A stretch of 64,000 nt of DNA, from the NCBI RefSeq assembly GCF_016808335.1, contig NC_053143.1:3443398-3507397 (forward strand). Direction: 5' to 3'. Shown here in pieces: positions 10,181 to 20,823 of the stretch. This DNA comes from Panicum virgatum (Eukaryota > Streptophyta > Magnoliopsida > Poales > Poaceae). Below the pieces are notes generated by a model. It was not told where the DNA came from. It saw nothing but the letters and a program-made list of their open reading frames with translations, and searched no databases. Position 1 is the stretch's first letter. Each line of letters opens with the position of its first letter. A program made the position numbers and the translations under genes.

Positions 10181-10868
10181 GCATGCACCCACCATGGTCT
10201 CCGTTCCCTTGGCTCTGTTGGTCTGACTGTCTGAGTGTCTGCACCGCCACACCCCTGGCCGCGGCGTCGTCGTTCTCCGCAGCGGAGGGCCGTGCCGGAG
10301 CGCCCATAGTCTCCGTCTAGGCGGCGGACGATGCATCCCCGCGATGGGTGGAAAGTGTGCGCGCACGGCATTGTCCTCAGCGCGTCGCTGGCCGTGTAGC
10401 CCTCCAGGCACACCGCACAGCTGGTCTCCTCGCCGTCGCCGCCCGCGGTCACCGTCGTCTCCGGCAGGCTCGCCACGGCGCTGGCCACGGCCAGCACGCC
10501 GCGGAACCCGCCGCTCGTGACGAGGCACTCGGTGAAAGAAGCGGGGGGCCAGCGAGTCGTCGCCGTCCACGCTGCGATCTCTCCTCCATGAACATCCATG
10601 ACAGAAGCAACCCCAAAGAGCATCACCATCAGCTTCAATAATGGCGAGGACTCGATGAATCGAACATGAGATTGAAACTGCATTACTAGAATCCTAGAAC
10701 GGACAGTCCAGTGCCACAGGCAGGTCCCCCGATGGCGACCGCCGCCCGGATACGGCAAGGACGGCCCGACGTAGCTATAGCAGTGAGCAGGCGCTGCCGT
10801 GCAGAGGACTCGTGGCTGCTCCGTCGAGAAGCCCGTTCTGTGGATGCAGTCCATCGCGAGCCTCGCAT
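10142..10868 (-). pseudogene. RING-finger gene remnant, unit B (copy 1)
   Basis: Tandem relative of unit A about 1 kb upstream in minus-strand sense. It keeps CAVCLEGY and RTMPCAHTFH, but the spacing to the next Cys is changed (H-x4-C) and the last Cys pair is not recognisable. A long open frame (10854-9469) runs through both units only because the GC-rich sequence has few stops; it joins two incomplete RING domains in one frame and probably is not a real fusion protein. Confidence 0.6.
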
Positions 10869-11140
10869 CGGCGGCGCACCGGGCTCACCGGCGCCACGCC
10901 CTGGCCGTCCTGTCGCTGGGATGGCGAGCGAAGGGGAAAAGGATGTAAAATAGTAGGCGATTTCCGAATTATCTCAACCGCAAAATCCTGATCGAACGGA
11001 CGGGAGGGACCCAGGGGTGGACGGTAATTGAAATACCGTCCACCCCCGGGGTACCGTCCGCCCCCTGGGCTGCCTTCCGCAGCTTGCCGGAGCGCCGCCG
11101 CATCTCGGTCGCTCACTTTGCATCCTTGAGAGCTCCCCGC

Positions 11141-12335
11141 CGCCTCTGAGTGTCTGCGCCGCCACCCCTGCTGGCCGCGGCGCGCCTGCCGATGATGGGC
11201 GTTGGCGCGGCCGCCATCGGAGGGTTCCGTGTCGGGAGCTAGGGCTCATGGTCTCTTTCTACGCGACGGCTGAGGTGGTTAGTGCCGCGGGCTGGTCTGG
11301 CGATGGAGATGGCGGCGCCGGCGGCGTCCGATGCTGCTGTGGCAGAGAGCGGCGAGCAGTAGCCGGCCAGTCATTGTGGCGGTGCGCAGCCCGTGCAAGG
11401 AGCTCGGTGCCCAGGCATTCCGGGCAGTTCCTTCTTCTTCAGTCTCCACCACTCACATCCATGCTTGGCTCTTGGCTGAATTTATCCTGAGGTACCGTAC
11501 AACAAGCTAACCACACAAGCATTATTAGATGAAGGAACCACACAAGCATGGACTAAGCACTGCATGACAGTGTTATAAGCAAAGACAGGGAGGAGCACGT
11601 CGCAGCGCCGCAACGGCATGCGGTTGAACCAACCAAAAACTACTCTGAGAATGTTGTGAGCTCCGTGCCTCCGTATAGTGCTTTGGATTGATCTGCTCAT
11701 TGTTTTCCAATTCCTACCTGCTACTAGTTTACTGCTGCTCGTTGCATTGCAGGATGCAGATAGAGGTAGATGTTATATGCCAATGTTTGTCCTCTTCCCT
11801 TTTACCCCAGTGACAAACCAGAACTTAATCCTGCTGCCCGGACATGGATATTCCACCAGCCCACGCGGGCACAAGGCCTATCTGCACCGCTCGTACACTG
11901 CTCCGGGTGGAGATTGGTGAGAGGGAGTCGTACAGCAAGACTATTTGAAACGGTCGATTGTGTCCTGTGGTGTTGGAGACTAGAGAGTATATTGGGAAGA
12001 GATATCTTTCTACTGTTCTTCTTCCTCACGTCTGACCTCTCTCTCTTCTCCTCTGTCTCTCTGCTCATCCTCCTCCGCCGGTCGCCGGCCCCAGCCACCA
12101 CCACGCACAGCTCCGACAAGGACGCCCCCGCCCCGACCTGGCCCGACCGCCTCCCCCGCTGCCAGAACCCTGAATCCGCCCTCTAGCCGTCCCCACCGCC
12201 TGGCCGGCTGGCGTCCCCGAACCCCTTCTCCTCTAATCCAGTCGGAGTTAGGGAAGAAGAGAGCTTCGGCGAGCTTAGACGTCGCGAGCTCCACCCACGG
12301 GCGGCGCGGCTCTGCCAGCGCGAGCAGCATTGACG

Positions 12336-12366
<31 letters not shown>

Positions 12367-12830
12367 CGGCGCGAGCTCGTGCTGCATCTGGTCCAAGTGA
12401 GAGGAAGAAGACTCGGGCGTACGGCGAGCAAAACAGAGACCAATAATTGAAGGGTGAAGGCTGCTACCTTTTTTACTTCCAAAACTACCCCCTAGCACAC
12501 CTCATCGCTGGAACACACTAACGATGACTATTATACTGGCTGCCACAACAGTTTATGGGGTCCACAACTCGGATCGACGGCTAGGACAAGTTTGGTGACC
12601 GCAAGTGGATGTGGAATGAGGTTTTCGCCAACTGCCCTACCCATCCATGTTCTCCTTGATCACCACCAACTCCCTGCCAGCTCTAGGGGTAAGGATACTC
12701 ATTCCAGTTGCTTGGTCGACAATACGGCAGTTTAGTCACATTGCCAGAAGTGCAAGACAATATCTGAACATCTATCTAAAAAAAAAGACAATATTTGAAC
12801 TTGGCTGGCCATCGAAGCCGGGATGATCAA
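11141..12830. other. GC-rich to mixed spacer with no supported gene
   Basis: Contains a CT-rich stretch at 12020-12090 that looks like a 5' leader, and a GC-rich segment to 12370 with a 30-base G run. Frames on both strands are open, but none shows a domain, and the longest (minus, 12498-12010) owes a proline run to the G tract. Its counterpart in copy 2 is 42314-43990. Confidence 0.45.
12337..12366 (+). repeat. Homopolymer of 30 G
   Basis: The same site in copy 2 has only 6 G (43524-43529). The 24-base difference is a multiple of three. This length is also a known weak point for sequencing. Confidence 0.85.
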
Positions 12831-13234
12831 AATAATAGGTACACAAACAGCACAAAGCCGGCCGCACACAGCATCTCATGATAAAACCACTTCATCCACT
12901 TTCACTCAACGAGAAAAATAGTACGCAACAAATGGGCGACAAAAGGAGGGATACAGCTTTGATACAATATGAAATCTGTAGTACCACTCAACAAGAAATT
13001 TGAAGCTGTTCTGCTTCCAAGATAGGCTACAACTTTCAACGGAAGCATCAGCACCGCCGTAAGCGCGGGGTCGAATGAACAAGCAAGGAATCAAATCAAC
13101 GCACTTTTGCATCAACTAAGACATCTAGTAGTAGTCCTGCAAAAAATCACGCGTGCACGTCACAGATACTAGTCATCAGATGCGAACTAGCGTTGCATTG
13201 TGCCACTGACACGACACGACCCGACCGTCATCAT

Positions 13235-13805
13235 CTATCCCAGCTGGCTTGCCGGCTGTTGGTGTTGGGCGGCGGCGTCCTCCTCCTCCTGGGTAGTCAG
13301 CTTGAAGCGGCAGAGCGGGCCGAAGCTGCTGACCGAGAGCCACTCCACGATGCACTCCCCGTGGAACGCGGGCGCGCACGGCATCGTCCTCAGTGCGTCG
13401 CCGGCCTCGTACCCTCCCGGCACACCGCGCAGCAGGTCTCCTCGCCGTCGCCGCCCGTGGTCGCCATCGTCTCCGGCAGGCCCGCCACGGCGCTGGCTGC
13501 GGAACCCGCCGCTCGTGATAGCCGCGCGGTGAAATAAGTGGGGGCCGAGCCGCCATCGTCGACGTCGAGGTCCACGCTGGGCGTGGCCACCATCGCGCCG
13601 CCGTAGAACTCGTGGGGCGCGGTGCGCATGATGCGGGTGCGGCGGGGTCCAGGTCCTCCTCCTGTCGCCGCCGCCGGCCGCGGTACATGTGGTGCGGCAT
13701 CAGGAAACCTTCTGGCGCACGCGCCACCTCCATCTGCGCCGGAAGCGCGTACGTGCACGGTGCGCGCCCCTGCTCGTGCTCCGATGGGTACGGACAAGCG
13801 ATCAA
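13235..13805 (-). pseudogene. RING-like gene, copy 1 (two frameshifts)
   Basis: Counterpart of the open ORF at 44589-45167. Relative to that copy it lacks one C inside the RING coding region near 13410 (gtaccctccc against gtacccctccc) and 7 bp near 13675, which together split the protein over three frames. The RING start (CAVCREG) and the C-terminal CIVEWLSV to QPASQLG portion remain readable. Probably non-functional. Confidence 0.65.
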
Positions 13806-14603
13806 GAAGGTGGATTCAGCTGAACTGTGTGCGGCGACGGCGACGGCGGTGCCCTCGGACCATCAAGAACGATCAAAACGCAAAGAACTGAATCAGCGGG
13901 TTGCCACGGCCATCAAGCCGCACCCGTTCTTGGGCGGCGTCAACTGGCGCTGCTCCGGTGGGTCCGCCATCATACACACCCATGGGCCCATGGCCTCTCG
14001 AACTCCCATCTCATCGTGCACTATGTTTCTGTTCGTCACATCGCGACGGACGGCTACCGCCCGGCGGCACCTGACGCCCGGCGCCCCGCCGCCTCAACCA
14101 GCATAAACCTCCGCCGCCGGTAGCAATCCAATTCCACTCGCCCACTCCATGCCGCAGCACGTGCTGCTCCGCCACCCACCGAACCGGAATCGGAGGCTGT
14201 TCGTCTCGCCTGGGCACGAGCCCGCATCGATCTCGCGTGGCGGCAGCATGTCCCATCGCGTAAGCGCGGCCCTTGGCCGGTGCTTGGAGCTGGAGCGCGT
14301 CATCATCAGCCGCTTCCACTCGGGAAGCCTCGGCCTCGACGACGTCGTCATGCTGTTCGACGAATTGCTCCTGGTTGCCAGGCCCGCCTCGGTCCACGCC
14401 TTCAACAAGCTCCTCACTGTCGTCTCTCGCGCCCAGGGAAGGGGCTCCTCAACCTCTGTGCTCGTCGTCTCCCTCTTCAACCGGATGGCCCGTGCCTTCC
14501 CAAACAAGGTGGCTCCCGATGGATTCACCTACAGCATCCTCATCGGTTGCTTCTGCCGCATGGGACGCCTGGAGCTTGGTTTCGCCTCCATCGGCCTCGT
14601 CCT

Positions 14604-15321
14604 TGTTGGGATCTTTGCTTCTTAGATGCCCAGACAGGGAGCATGAACAGTAGGAAAGATGACAATGAAAACAGATGTCGAACTCTCCAATAATAATTAG
14701 AAAATTCAACCCTTTACACTGTGGAGAGAGGGGGCTATTTATACCCCTAGCCCTCGGCCAGGGTTTCCTAAATTGCCCCCTCCCAACTCATTTACAGCTC
14801 ACTCTTAGCCGGTTCCTGGTAAAATTATAAGGTGAGAGGTTCACAAAACCGACCTTCTCACGTATTCGGGAGGTGTACAAATTCGACCTTCTCACATATT
14901 CACATTTTACTCAAATGTCTACAACCGACGAAGGTTACAACAACCTTCGGGTACCTCCGGGAGTTTGAGCCATGAAGGTTCCATGAACGAGCAAACAACC
15001 ATCATCTTCGCTCCCGGCGGTGATCTCTTTCCCCGAAGGTCTTGGCCTTCGAGCTTATGCTTCCGGGTAGCCGTTTGTCACCTTCGTCTCCCGAAGGTGA
15101 GCGCCGAAGGTCTTGCTCTTAGACCTTTTGCTCCCGACCGGCGGTTTGTTTCCTTCGGCCACCGAAGGTTGTCACCGAAGGTCTTGGTCTTTAAGCCTGT
15201 GCTTCTGAGTGATCCTTCGTCACCTTCGGGTACGCTTACCCTCCTCTCGTTGGAGCCCTGCAAAAGAGTTAGGGAGTATTTCCGAGGGTAGGAGCTTGTC
15301 CCGAAGGTCCAATCCCCAACA
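14604..15321 (-). repeat. LTR of the Tat fragment (copy 1)
   Basis: 718 bp, same length in copy 2 (46809-47526). Ends TGTTGGG...CCCAACA. Numerous cgaaggt repeats in both orientations. Confidence 0.75.
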
Positions 15322-15535
15322 GTAGCCCCTCGAGGGCGAGGTCCGAAGCCGACGGTCCGAACCCTTGTTAATGAAGAAGATTGCGTGTAACCTTCGGGAA
15401 TCTCCCGAGGAAAAATGTCTCCCGAACCATCGGCTGCAACGGTCGGTTTTTGTTGTATACGTGTCGTTCTCTGAATGCGCCGCTTGGGCTGCCGTCTCCT
15501 CGGTTTTACCGCTGGAACTGTTCCTTATCATCGCC

Positions 15536-15542
15536 TATATAA
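15536..15542 (+). promoter_or_regulatory. TATA box for the antisense ORF
   Basis: TATATAA on the plus strand, about 150 bp upstream of the ATG at 15693. Copy 2 has it at 47741-47747. Position and strand fit a promoter serving the ORF antisense to the Tat element. Confidence 0.5.
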
Positions 15543-15550
15543 GCGGAGGA

Positions 15551-15563
15551 GGGGGGGGGGGGG
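15551..15563 (+). repeat. Homopolymer of 13 G
   Basis: Copy 2 has 7 G at 47756-47762. It lies just after the TATA box of the antisense ORF, where its length would alter the box-to-start spacing. Confidence 0.8.
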
Positions 15564-15692
15564 TAAAACCTGTGCCCTCTCGAGCTTTGCTTTCCTTCGT
15601 CGCTTTTTGCTATAAAGCAGTTTGTCCAAAGGTTCTGGTTTCGTGCGCGGTGAAGCTGCTCGTTTTCTTCGGTGTAAGTAACTTTGCGGCTC

Positions 15693-15875
15693 ATGGCTCG
15701 CACTAAACAGACAGCGAGGTTGATCGAAGGTTCGTTTGAGCCTTTGTTTCTAATTTGACTTTGTTTTTTATTTATTTTTGTAGTTATGGCATTCATTAAG
15801 AGGGCGGTTCTCCGTACAGACTCTGGTCCAGCTCCCGAAGGAGAGGCGGGTGAGGCCATGGAGATGTTGAGCTAA
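15693..15875 (+). CDS. Truncated antisense ORF of a Tat element with a histone H3-like N terminus (copy 1)
   Basis: The ATG at 15693 opens MARTKQTAR; after Met removal ARTKQTAR equals residues 1-8 of histone H3, including the K4 position, but residue 9 is Leu, not Lys. Without splicing the frame ends after 21 residues (TGA near 15756). A possible 54-nt intron (GT at 15730, TTTTTGTAG ending 15783) joins it to KRAVLRTDSGPAPEGEAG and then to PPR sequence, ending at TAA 15873-15875 (42 residues in all). The intron is short for a plant, and a stronger donor (GTAAGT at 15674, upstream of the ATG) could splice the H3-like start out altogether. The downstream part of the ORF is lost. The ORF lies beside the 3' LTR and opposite to the element's sense, as in Tat aORFs. 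Confidence 0.5.
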
Positions 15876-16926
15876 CGAATGCCCGAGTTTGGCTGCGCGC
15901 CAGATGTAGTTTCATACAACACAGTTCTAAAGGGTTTGTGCGACAAAAAGGGAGCTGAGGAGGCACTTGAGCTGCTCCACATGATGGCAGATGATGGAGG
16001 TGGTAGCTGCCCACCAAATGTCGTGTCGTACAATACCGTTGTCAATGGCTTGTTTAGAGATGGCCATGTGGACAGAGCTTACAGCCTATTTAGTGCAATG
16101 GATGACCGGGGGATTTTGCCAACTGTTGTGACCTACAGCATAGTCATTGATGGCTTGTGCAAAGCTCAAGCGGTTGACAGGGCTGAGGGTGTCCTTCAGC
16201 AGATGATTTATAAACGTGTCAAGCCAAATAATCGAACATATAATTGTCTGATCCATGGATATTGCTCTTCACGACAAGGGAAAGAGGTGGCTCGAATGCT
16301 CAAAGAAATGTCCGCACATGGTCATCAGCCAGATGTTGTCACATGTAATTTGTTGCTGGATTATCATTGCAAGAGTGGAAGATGCACAGAGGCTAGAAAG
16401 ATGTTTGATTCTATGATTGAAAAGGACATAAAACCTAATGTAACTACATATAGCACTCTGCTTCATGGGTATGCCACCATAGGTGCTCTTTCTGATATGT
16501 ATGGTCTCTTGGATTTAATGGCAGGAAATGGTATTTCACCTAATCATCATATCTTCAATATAATTATCTATGCATATGGTAAAGGTGGTATGATAAATGA
16601 GGCAATGCATATCTTTGACCAAATGAGGCAGCAAGGGTCGAGTCCTAATGCAGTCAGCTACGGAGCAATAATAGATGCACTTTGCAAGTTGGGAAGAGTG
16701 GATGAGGCTATGCTTAAATTCAATCAGATGATCAATGAAAGGGTGACTCCTAATATCGTTGTTTTTAGCTCACTAGTTATGGACTGTGCAGTGTTGACAA
16801 ATGGGAGAAGGCCGAGGAATTATTTTCTGAAATGCTGAATCAAGGGATCCATCCCAATACCAGGTTCTTCAACACTGTAATGTGTAACCTTTGCAGAGAA
16901 GGACGAGGAAAGGAAGCCCAGAGTCT

Positions 16927-18391
16927 ACATAAACATAGGAAGCAATTGTGCAACATTTCTTACCAGACCAAGATACTTAATGCATTGCTTCCTCGATCAG
17001 CTTTGCTCTTGGAAACTCTGGAGGGTCTATATCGTTCCCCTCTCCAGCGTAAAGCATATACATGACAATCACTCACTTAAATTATCATGCACTGAAACTG
17101 AACTGAATTCCTGGTATAAACAGAGATTCTGCCCTTAACTAAAATATCGGGTATGAGCAGAAATTCAGATATGCACATCCAACTCCCATCTTTCATGCAA
17201 ATGGCACTGCTTTAGTCAAGAACAGAATCTGCCAATGTAACAAAATCTGGCTTTCACACCAGGCATCGTAGTAGAAGTGCAGGTTGTGTCCAGATTTATG
17301 CCGTGGCTCGATCTATACAAGAACAAATGAATATTGCTACAAAGCGCTGCATCTGAGTGTATGAAACAATAGTATTATCACTCTATGAGGAGATGGACAT
17401 GACTTGTCTGACGTCAATGGCGGACACTTCTATGATCACTGTTCACACATGACTGGAACTTTTGGGTTAACTGACACTGAAAGTAGCATCTTTACACACA
17501 CACAAACACACACACACTAGTCGATGCCATTCCATTAAAAATCTTGAGAAGCGGAAACATTCAATAAATTACACTGGGTTTGGGTTGTAATAGGAGAGCT
17601 CTCGACGCACCCCAAGCCTGACATAGCAAAGACATTGAAATGGACCTGATAACTGATAATCTCTCCTTCAATCAAGATGAAATGTTTTACCTCTCATGGG
17701 GAAAAAATGGAAAACATGATTTATCCCCCTCAGCTTGCAGCACTGGTGTTGACGTGTTGTGCTCCATCTGCACTTCTATGGACCAGAAGAGAGAACATAA
17801 CACAAGAATGTACTGGTTATTCATTTAAATATGTGCCTATCCTTTCCTAAAAAAAATTCCACACAAAAATGGACCAACCACTGCTTCATGAAGCTTGCCT
17901 TCTTTGATACACACGCATAAACTCTGATCTCTTTATTGCAGCAGTGCTATTGGCGAGAGAACAATGCCAAATAATCACATCTGCTGAATTGGCCATGCAT
18001 GTTTCACCCATTCAGAGTATTCACCTTTCCATCAGGTCATGAATTGTGAGCACGGGATGCGTGGGTCGAGGCCTCGTGATCCTCGCTGGAAGTGATGGCA
18101 TTCATTTTTCTTCTTCGTTCGCGTTTCAAATGAAGAAGACTAAACCTTAGTCTTTTAGTTTTTTTTTTGTTTTAAAGTTTTGTTTCTTGTATTTTTATCC
18201 CCTCATTTGAGGTTTGTAGTCTAAGAACTCTTGCGTTCATTTTGAATGTATATATCCACCATGTGGATATTAATTGTAGACCGATTTTATCCTTTGCCTA
18301 AAAAAATGTGGGAGGAAGGGCCCATGGGGGAAGAGATACAGAGCCACCTTCGCCTGTGGCCATGCCGCACCGGAATATTGCCGCGAAGGGT
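16927..18391. other. Sequence downstream of the PPR pseudogene; no gene seen
   Basis: Matches copy 2 from about 50817 on, after the copy-1 deletion joint. It contains an AC-rich microsatellite at 17494-17518 and an AT-rich tail ending tttgcctaaaaaaatg near 18292-18307. Short open frames have no domains. Confidence 0.5.
17494..17518 (+). repeat. (AC)n microsatellite
   Basis: acacacacacaaacacacac-type tract, same in copy 2 at 51383-51407. Confidence 0.8.
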
Positions 18392-19625
18392 GATGAATTG
18401 GAATTTTTATTTTTTTTAATATGATTTTTATGGTAATTTTGGATTAATACTCCTATGAGGAACTCCAGAATTAGATCTGTATCGTCTGCCCAGCGGACGA
18501 AATTTAAATTTCGTCCGCCCAGCCGACGAAATTTGCCGATTTCGTCTTCCAAACGGACAGAATACAAAAATTTCATCCTCTAGATGGACGAAAATATATT
18601 TCGTCCAACCATTAGACGAAATATATATTTTCGTCCACGCATTAGTTCGCTGTGCATGACGAAATTGTAATTGTGCATGACAAAATTGTAATTTCGTCTA
18701 ATTTTTAGGCGAAAATAGATTTCGTCTACCCGGTGGACGAACTCTCAATTTTCATCCACCGGGTAGACAAAATCTATAATTTTCGTCTACCCAGCACGCA
18801 AAATTTAGTTTGCTTTATTTTTTTCAATTTAGACCTTTTTGTTGTTGTTTTGAACATTTGTCGCCGTAGAGTTATTGTTTTTGCATACAACTTTTTGACT
18901 TATAGGTAGGTTGATCATGCGGACGATAAACATTTTGGATAGTTTTTTTTTATTTTGTACTCTTTATTTTGTAGGGTTTTTACTTTCTGCATCCTGAAGT
19001 TCATATTTTTTCAGTTGGAACTTGAATAGGTTGGTTATGTTTTCTCAAAAAAAAAAACAAATGTATCCTTTGTAGTGCTCCACAAAACTGGTGGACGAAA
19101 TCTCAATTTTCATCCGCCGCACCCTGCTGCTGCACCCACCCGCCGAGAGGAATGGATGAGAGAGAGGGAGCGGTGAGAGAGGGACGTGTAAGAGAAGACA
19201 GGATAACGGGTGTAGTGGGTGCACAAAATCAACAAAATTTGGACGGGATAACGGGTGTAGTGGGTGGACGAAATCAACAAAATTTGGACGGAATAACGGG
19301 TGTAGTAATGGGTGGACAAAATCAACAAAATTTGCACTGATTTCGTCCAACCGTAAGACAAAATTAGATTTCGTCAACGCATTGGATGAAATATTGTGGC
19401 CCACGTTCAAATCGATCGATTGGTCAGAAGACAAATTTAAATTTAGTCTACAGTAGATGAAATTACCTAATTTCGTTTGCTAGATGGATGAAATTTAAAT
19501 TTCGTCTACAGGGTAGACGAAATTACCTAATTCAGGTCTGGTTCTGGAATTCCTCTTATCCAGGGTATTAATCCATATTTATCATAAAAAATAATATTTA
19601 AAAAAAATAAAAATTCAATGAATTG
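18392..19625. mobile_element. Non-autonomous Mutator-like element with subterminal gacgaaat repeats (copy 1)
   Basis: The element spans 18401-19616, flanked by a 9-bp near-identical duplication (gatgaattg 18392-18400, aatgaattg 19617-19625). Terminal inverted repeats begin gaatttttat and can be followed inward through ggattaatac and gaggaayTCCAG for about 100 bp with indels. The interior has many copies of gacgaaat and atttcgtc, often as palindromes around tttaaa. No transposase. A 9-bp TSD and long TIRs fit Mutator-like elements; hAT (8 bp) is the alternative. Confidence 0.65.
19201..19339 (+). repeat. Three tandem 45-bp repeats inside the Mutator-like element
   Basis: Units start at 19201, 19246 and 19291, each with gataacgggtgtagtgggtg and aaatcaacaaaatttg. 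The third unit is a few bases longer. Confidence 0.8.
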
Positions 19626-20823
19626 TGGGCGCCGCCGTCCGTCCTCCGGTACTCGCTGCACGAATCAAAGGAGTGTGGAGCTTATTGGTGCTAGGGCTTG
19701 AGCTAGGGTTGGACGGATGATGGCCGTTCGGTGCTAGGGAGGACGACGGACAGGTGGGCATGGAGGAGCGAAGGTGGAGGAGAATAAGAATAATCACGAA
19801 CTGACAAAGGTAAAATATTGAGGGGGTAATATGAAAATATTTGGATCAAGATTAATAATCACGGTCAAATTTGGGGGCTCGATGAAAATATTTAGAGGGT
19901 AATATGCAAATATTCAAGAAATGGGTGTCAAGGCTAAAAAAATATCAAACTCAGCTCAATCAGGTGACGTGGACTAATAATTAAAATATATTAGCCTATC
20001 AACCCGTGCCCCACACAAACTAATTAGAATTCATATAAAAAATAAAGATTATAGCTAATAACTATAATTATATCTCACGCTCTCTTCCTTTTATTAAATA
20101 TTCTAAAATATACTCTAAAAAATACATATTATCATTATCTTGTTGCAATAGATTTCATTTTGCATAACGCCTCTGTATGCGTTTGACATATATTTAATTG
20201 AACCATTTGTTGGTGAATTAGTATTCTTATCTCTTTTATCGTACATGAATACATGGTGACACATGGTATATTTATAATTTTATAGGGGTGAATTTAAATA
20301 TTTTGTAATACAGTAATATAATTTAGATTCAGATTTAGCGGTTACTTTAAATTTTAATAATGATATAACTGGATAATTTATATGCAAATTTAGAGGATTA
20401 TTTGCATTATTTTTATAATGACATTTGGGGGTAATTTACATGATGATTAGGGGGTTACTTTAGATTTCTTTTATCGTGGTAGAGGTGGGTAATTTAGATA
20501 TATATTTAAAGGGTTAGTTTAGTCTATTTTTATAATGATAGAGGTGGGTAATTTATTAAGAAAGATAAGAAATCCAACGACTATTATGATTATAGTTGTT
20601 GGATTGATGGTTGGATATTTCTTATTTTTGTGAGAATTTTTAAATTTTCTCTTTTTTTAATTGTCCACCTAGGATCTAGGTGGCTTTACATGGATACTTA
20701 AAAGAAGTCTCTATAATTAGTAATAGTAAGATGACCAACGAAAGAAAATCAAGTAACAATGTTTTAGGATCTGTGTATTTGGATTGCAGTAGAACGGAAT
20801 CGGCCATAACCAGAGCCCCAATT
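19626..20823. other. AT-rich intergenic spacer
   Basis: No gene seen. From about 20290 to 20560 a degenerate motif of the type gggtaatttagat / gggttactttaga recurs with a loose spacing of about 60-70 bp, which may be an old decayed repeat. Confidence 0.45.

Larger units (their letters stand above)
14604..15850 (-). mobile_element. Truncated Tat-lineage Ty3 element: LTR plus adjoining antisense-ORF region (copy 1)
   Basis: An LTR of 718 bp (14604-15321; TGTTGGGATC ... ATCCCCAACA) interrupts the PPR gene. Next to it the minus strand reads a purine-rich tract (GAGGGGCTAC) before the LTR, so this is the 3' LTR of a minus-strand element. The remaining 0.5 kb is the region just inside the 3' LTR, where Tat elements often carry an ORF on the opposite strand. 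The rest of the element and the other LTR are absent; the right edge is not a clean end but a deletion joint with the PPR gene, near 15850. The LTR is rich in gaaggt / accttc motifs. Confidence 0.7.
14149..16926 (+). pseudogene. Restorer-of-fertility-like PPR gene, copy 1 (disrupted and truncated)
   Basis: P-class PPR protein related to the grass Rf/RFL family. The 5' part (14149-14603) gives an Arg-rich leader, then RVSAALGRC, an LFDELL segment and the first PPR-like repeats. A Tat retrotransposon fragment interrupts it at 14604. PPR motifs resume at about 15851 (MPEFGCAPDVVSYNTVLKGLC and repeats to 16838), with about nine 35-residue motifs. Damage: the insertion plus loss of roughly 80 bp, a TAA at 15873-15875, a one-base deletion near 16779 that shifts frame, and a deletion after 16926 removing the rest. 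The stop and frameshift are shared with copy 2, so the gene was dead before the duplication. Intact relatives bind organellar transcripts and suppress cytoplasmic male sterility. Confidence 0.85.

Noticed and set aside
9469..10854. 461-codon minus-strand frame as one double-RING protein
   Set aside because: It crosses two tandem gene remnants and the spacer between them, changes frame inside each RING, and has no complete RING-H2 domain.
12010..12498. Minus-strand proline-run ORF
   Set aside because: The proline run is the 30-base G tract; the flanks have no recognisable domain.
15693..15756. A true histone H3 gene or pseudogene
   Set aside because: Only the first eight residues match; the globular domain and the rest of the tail are absent, and the context is a retrotransposon.
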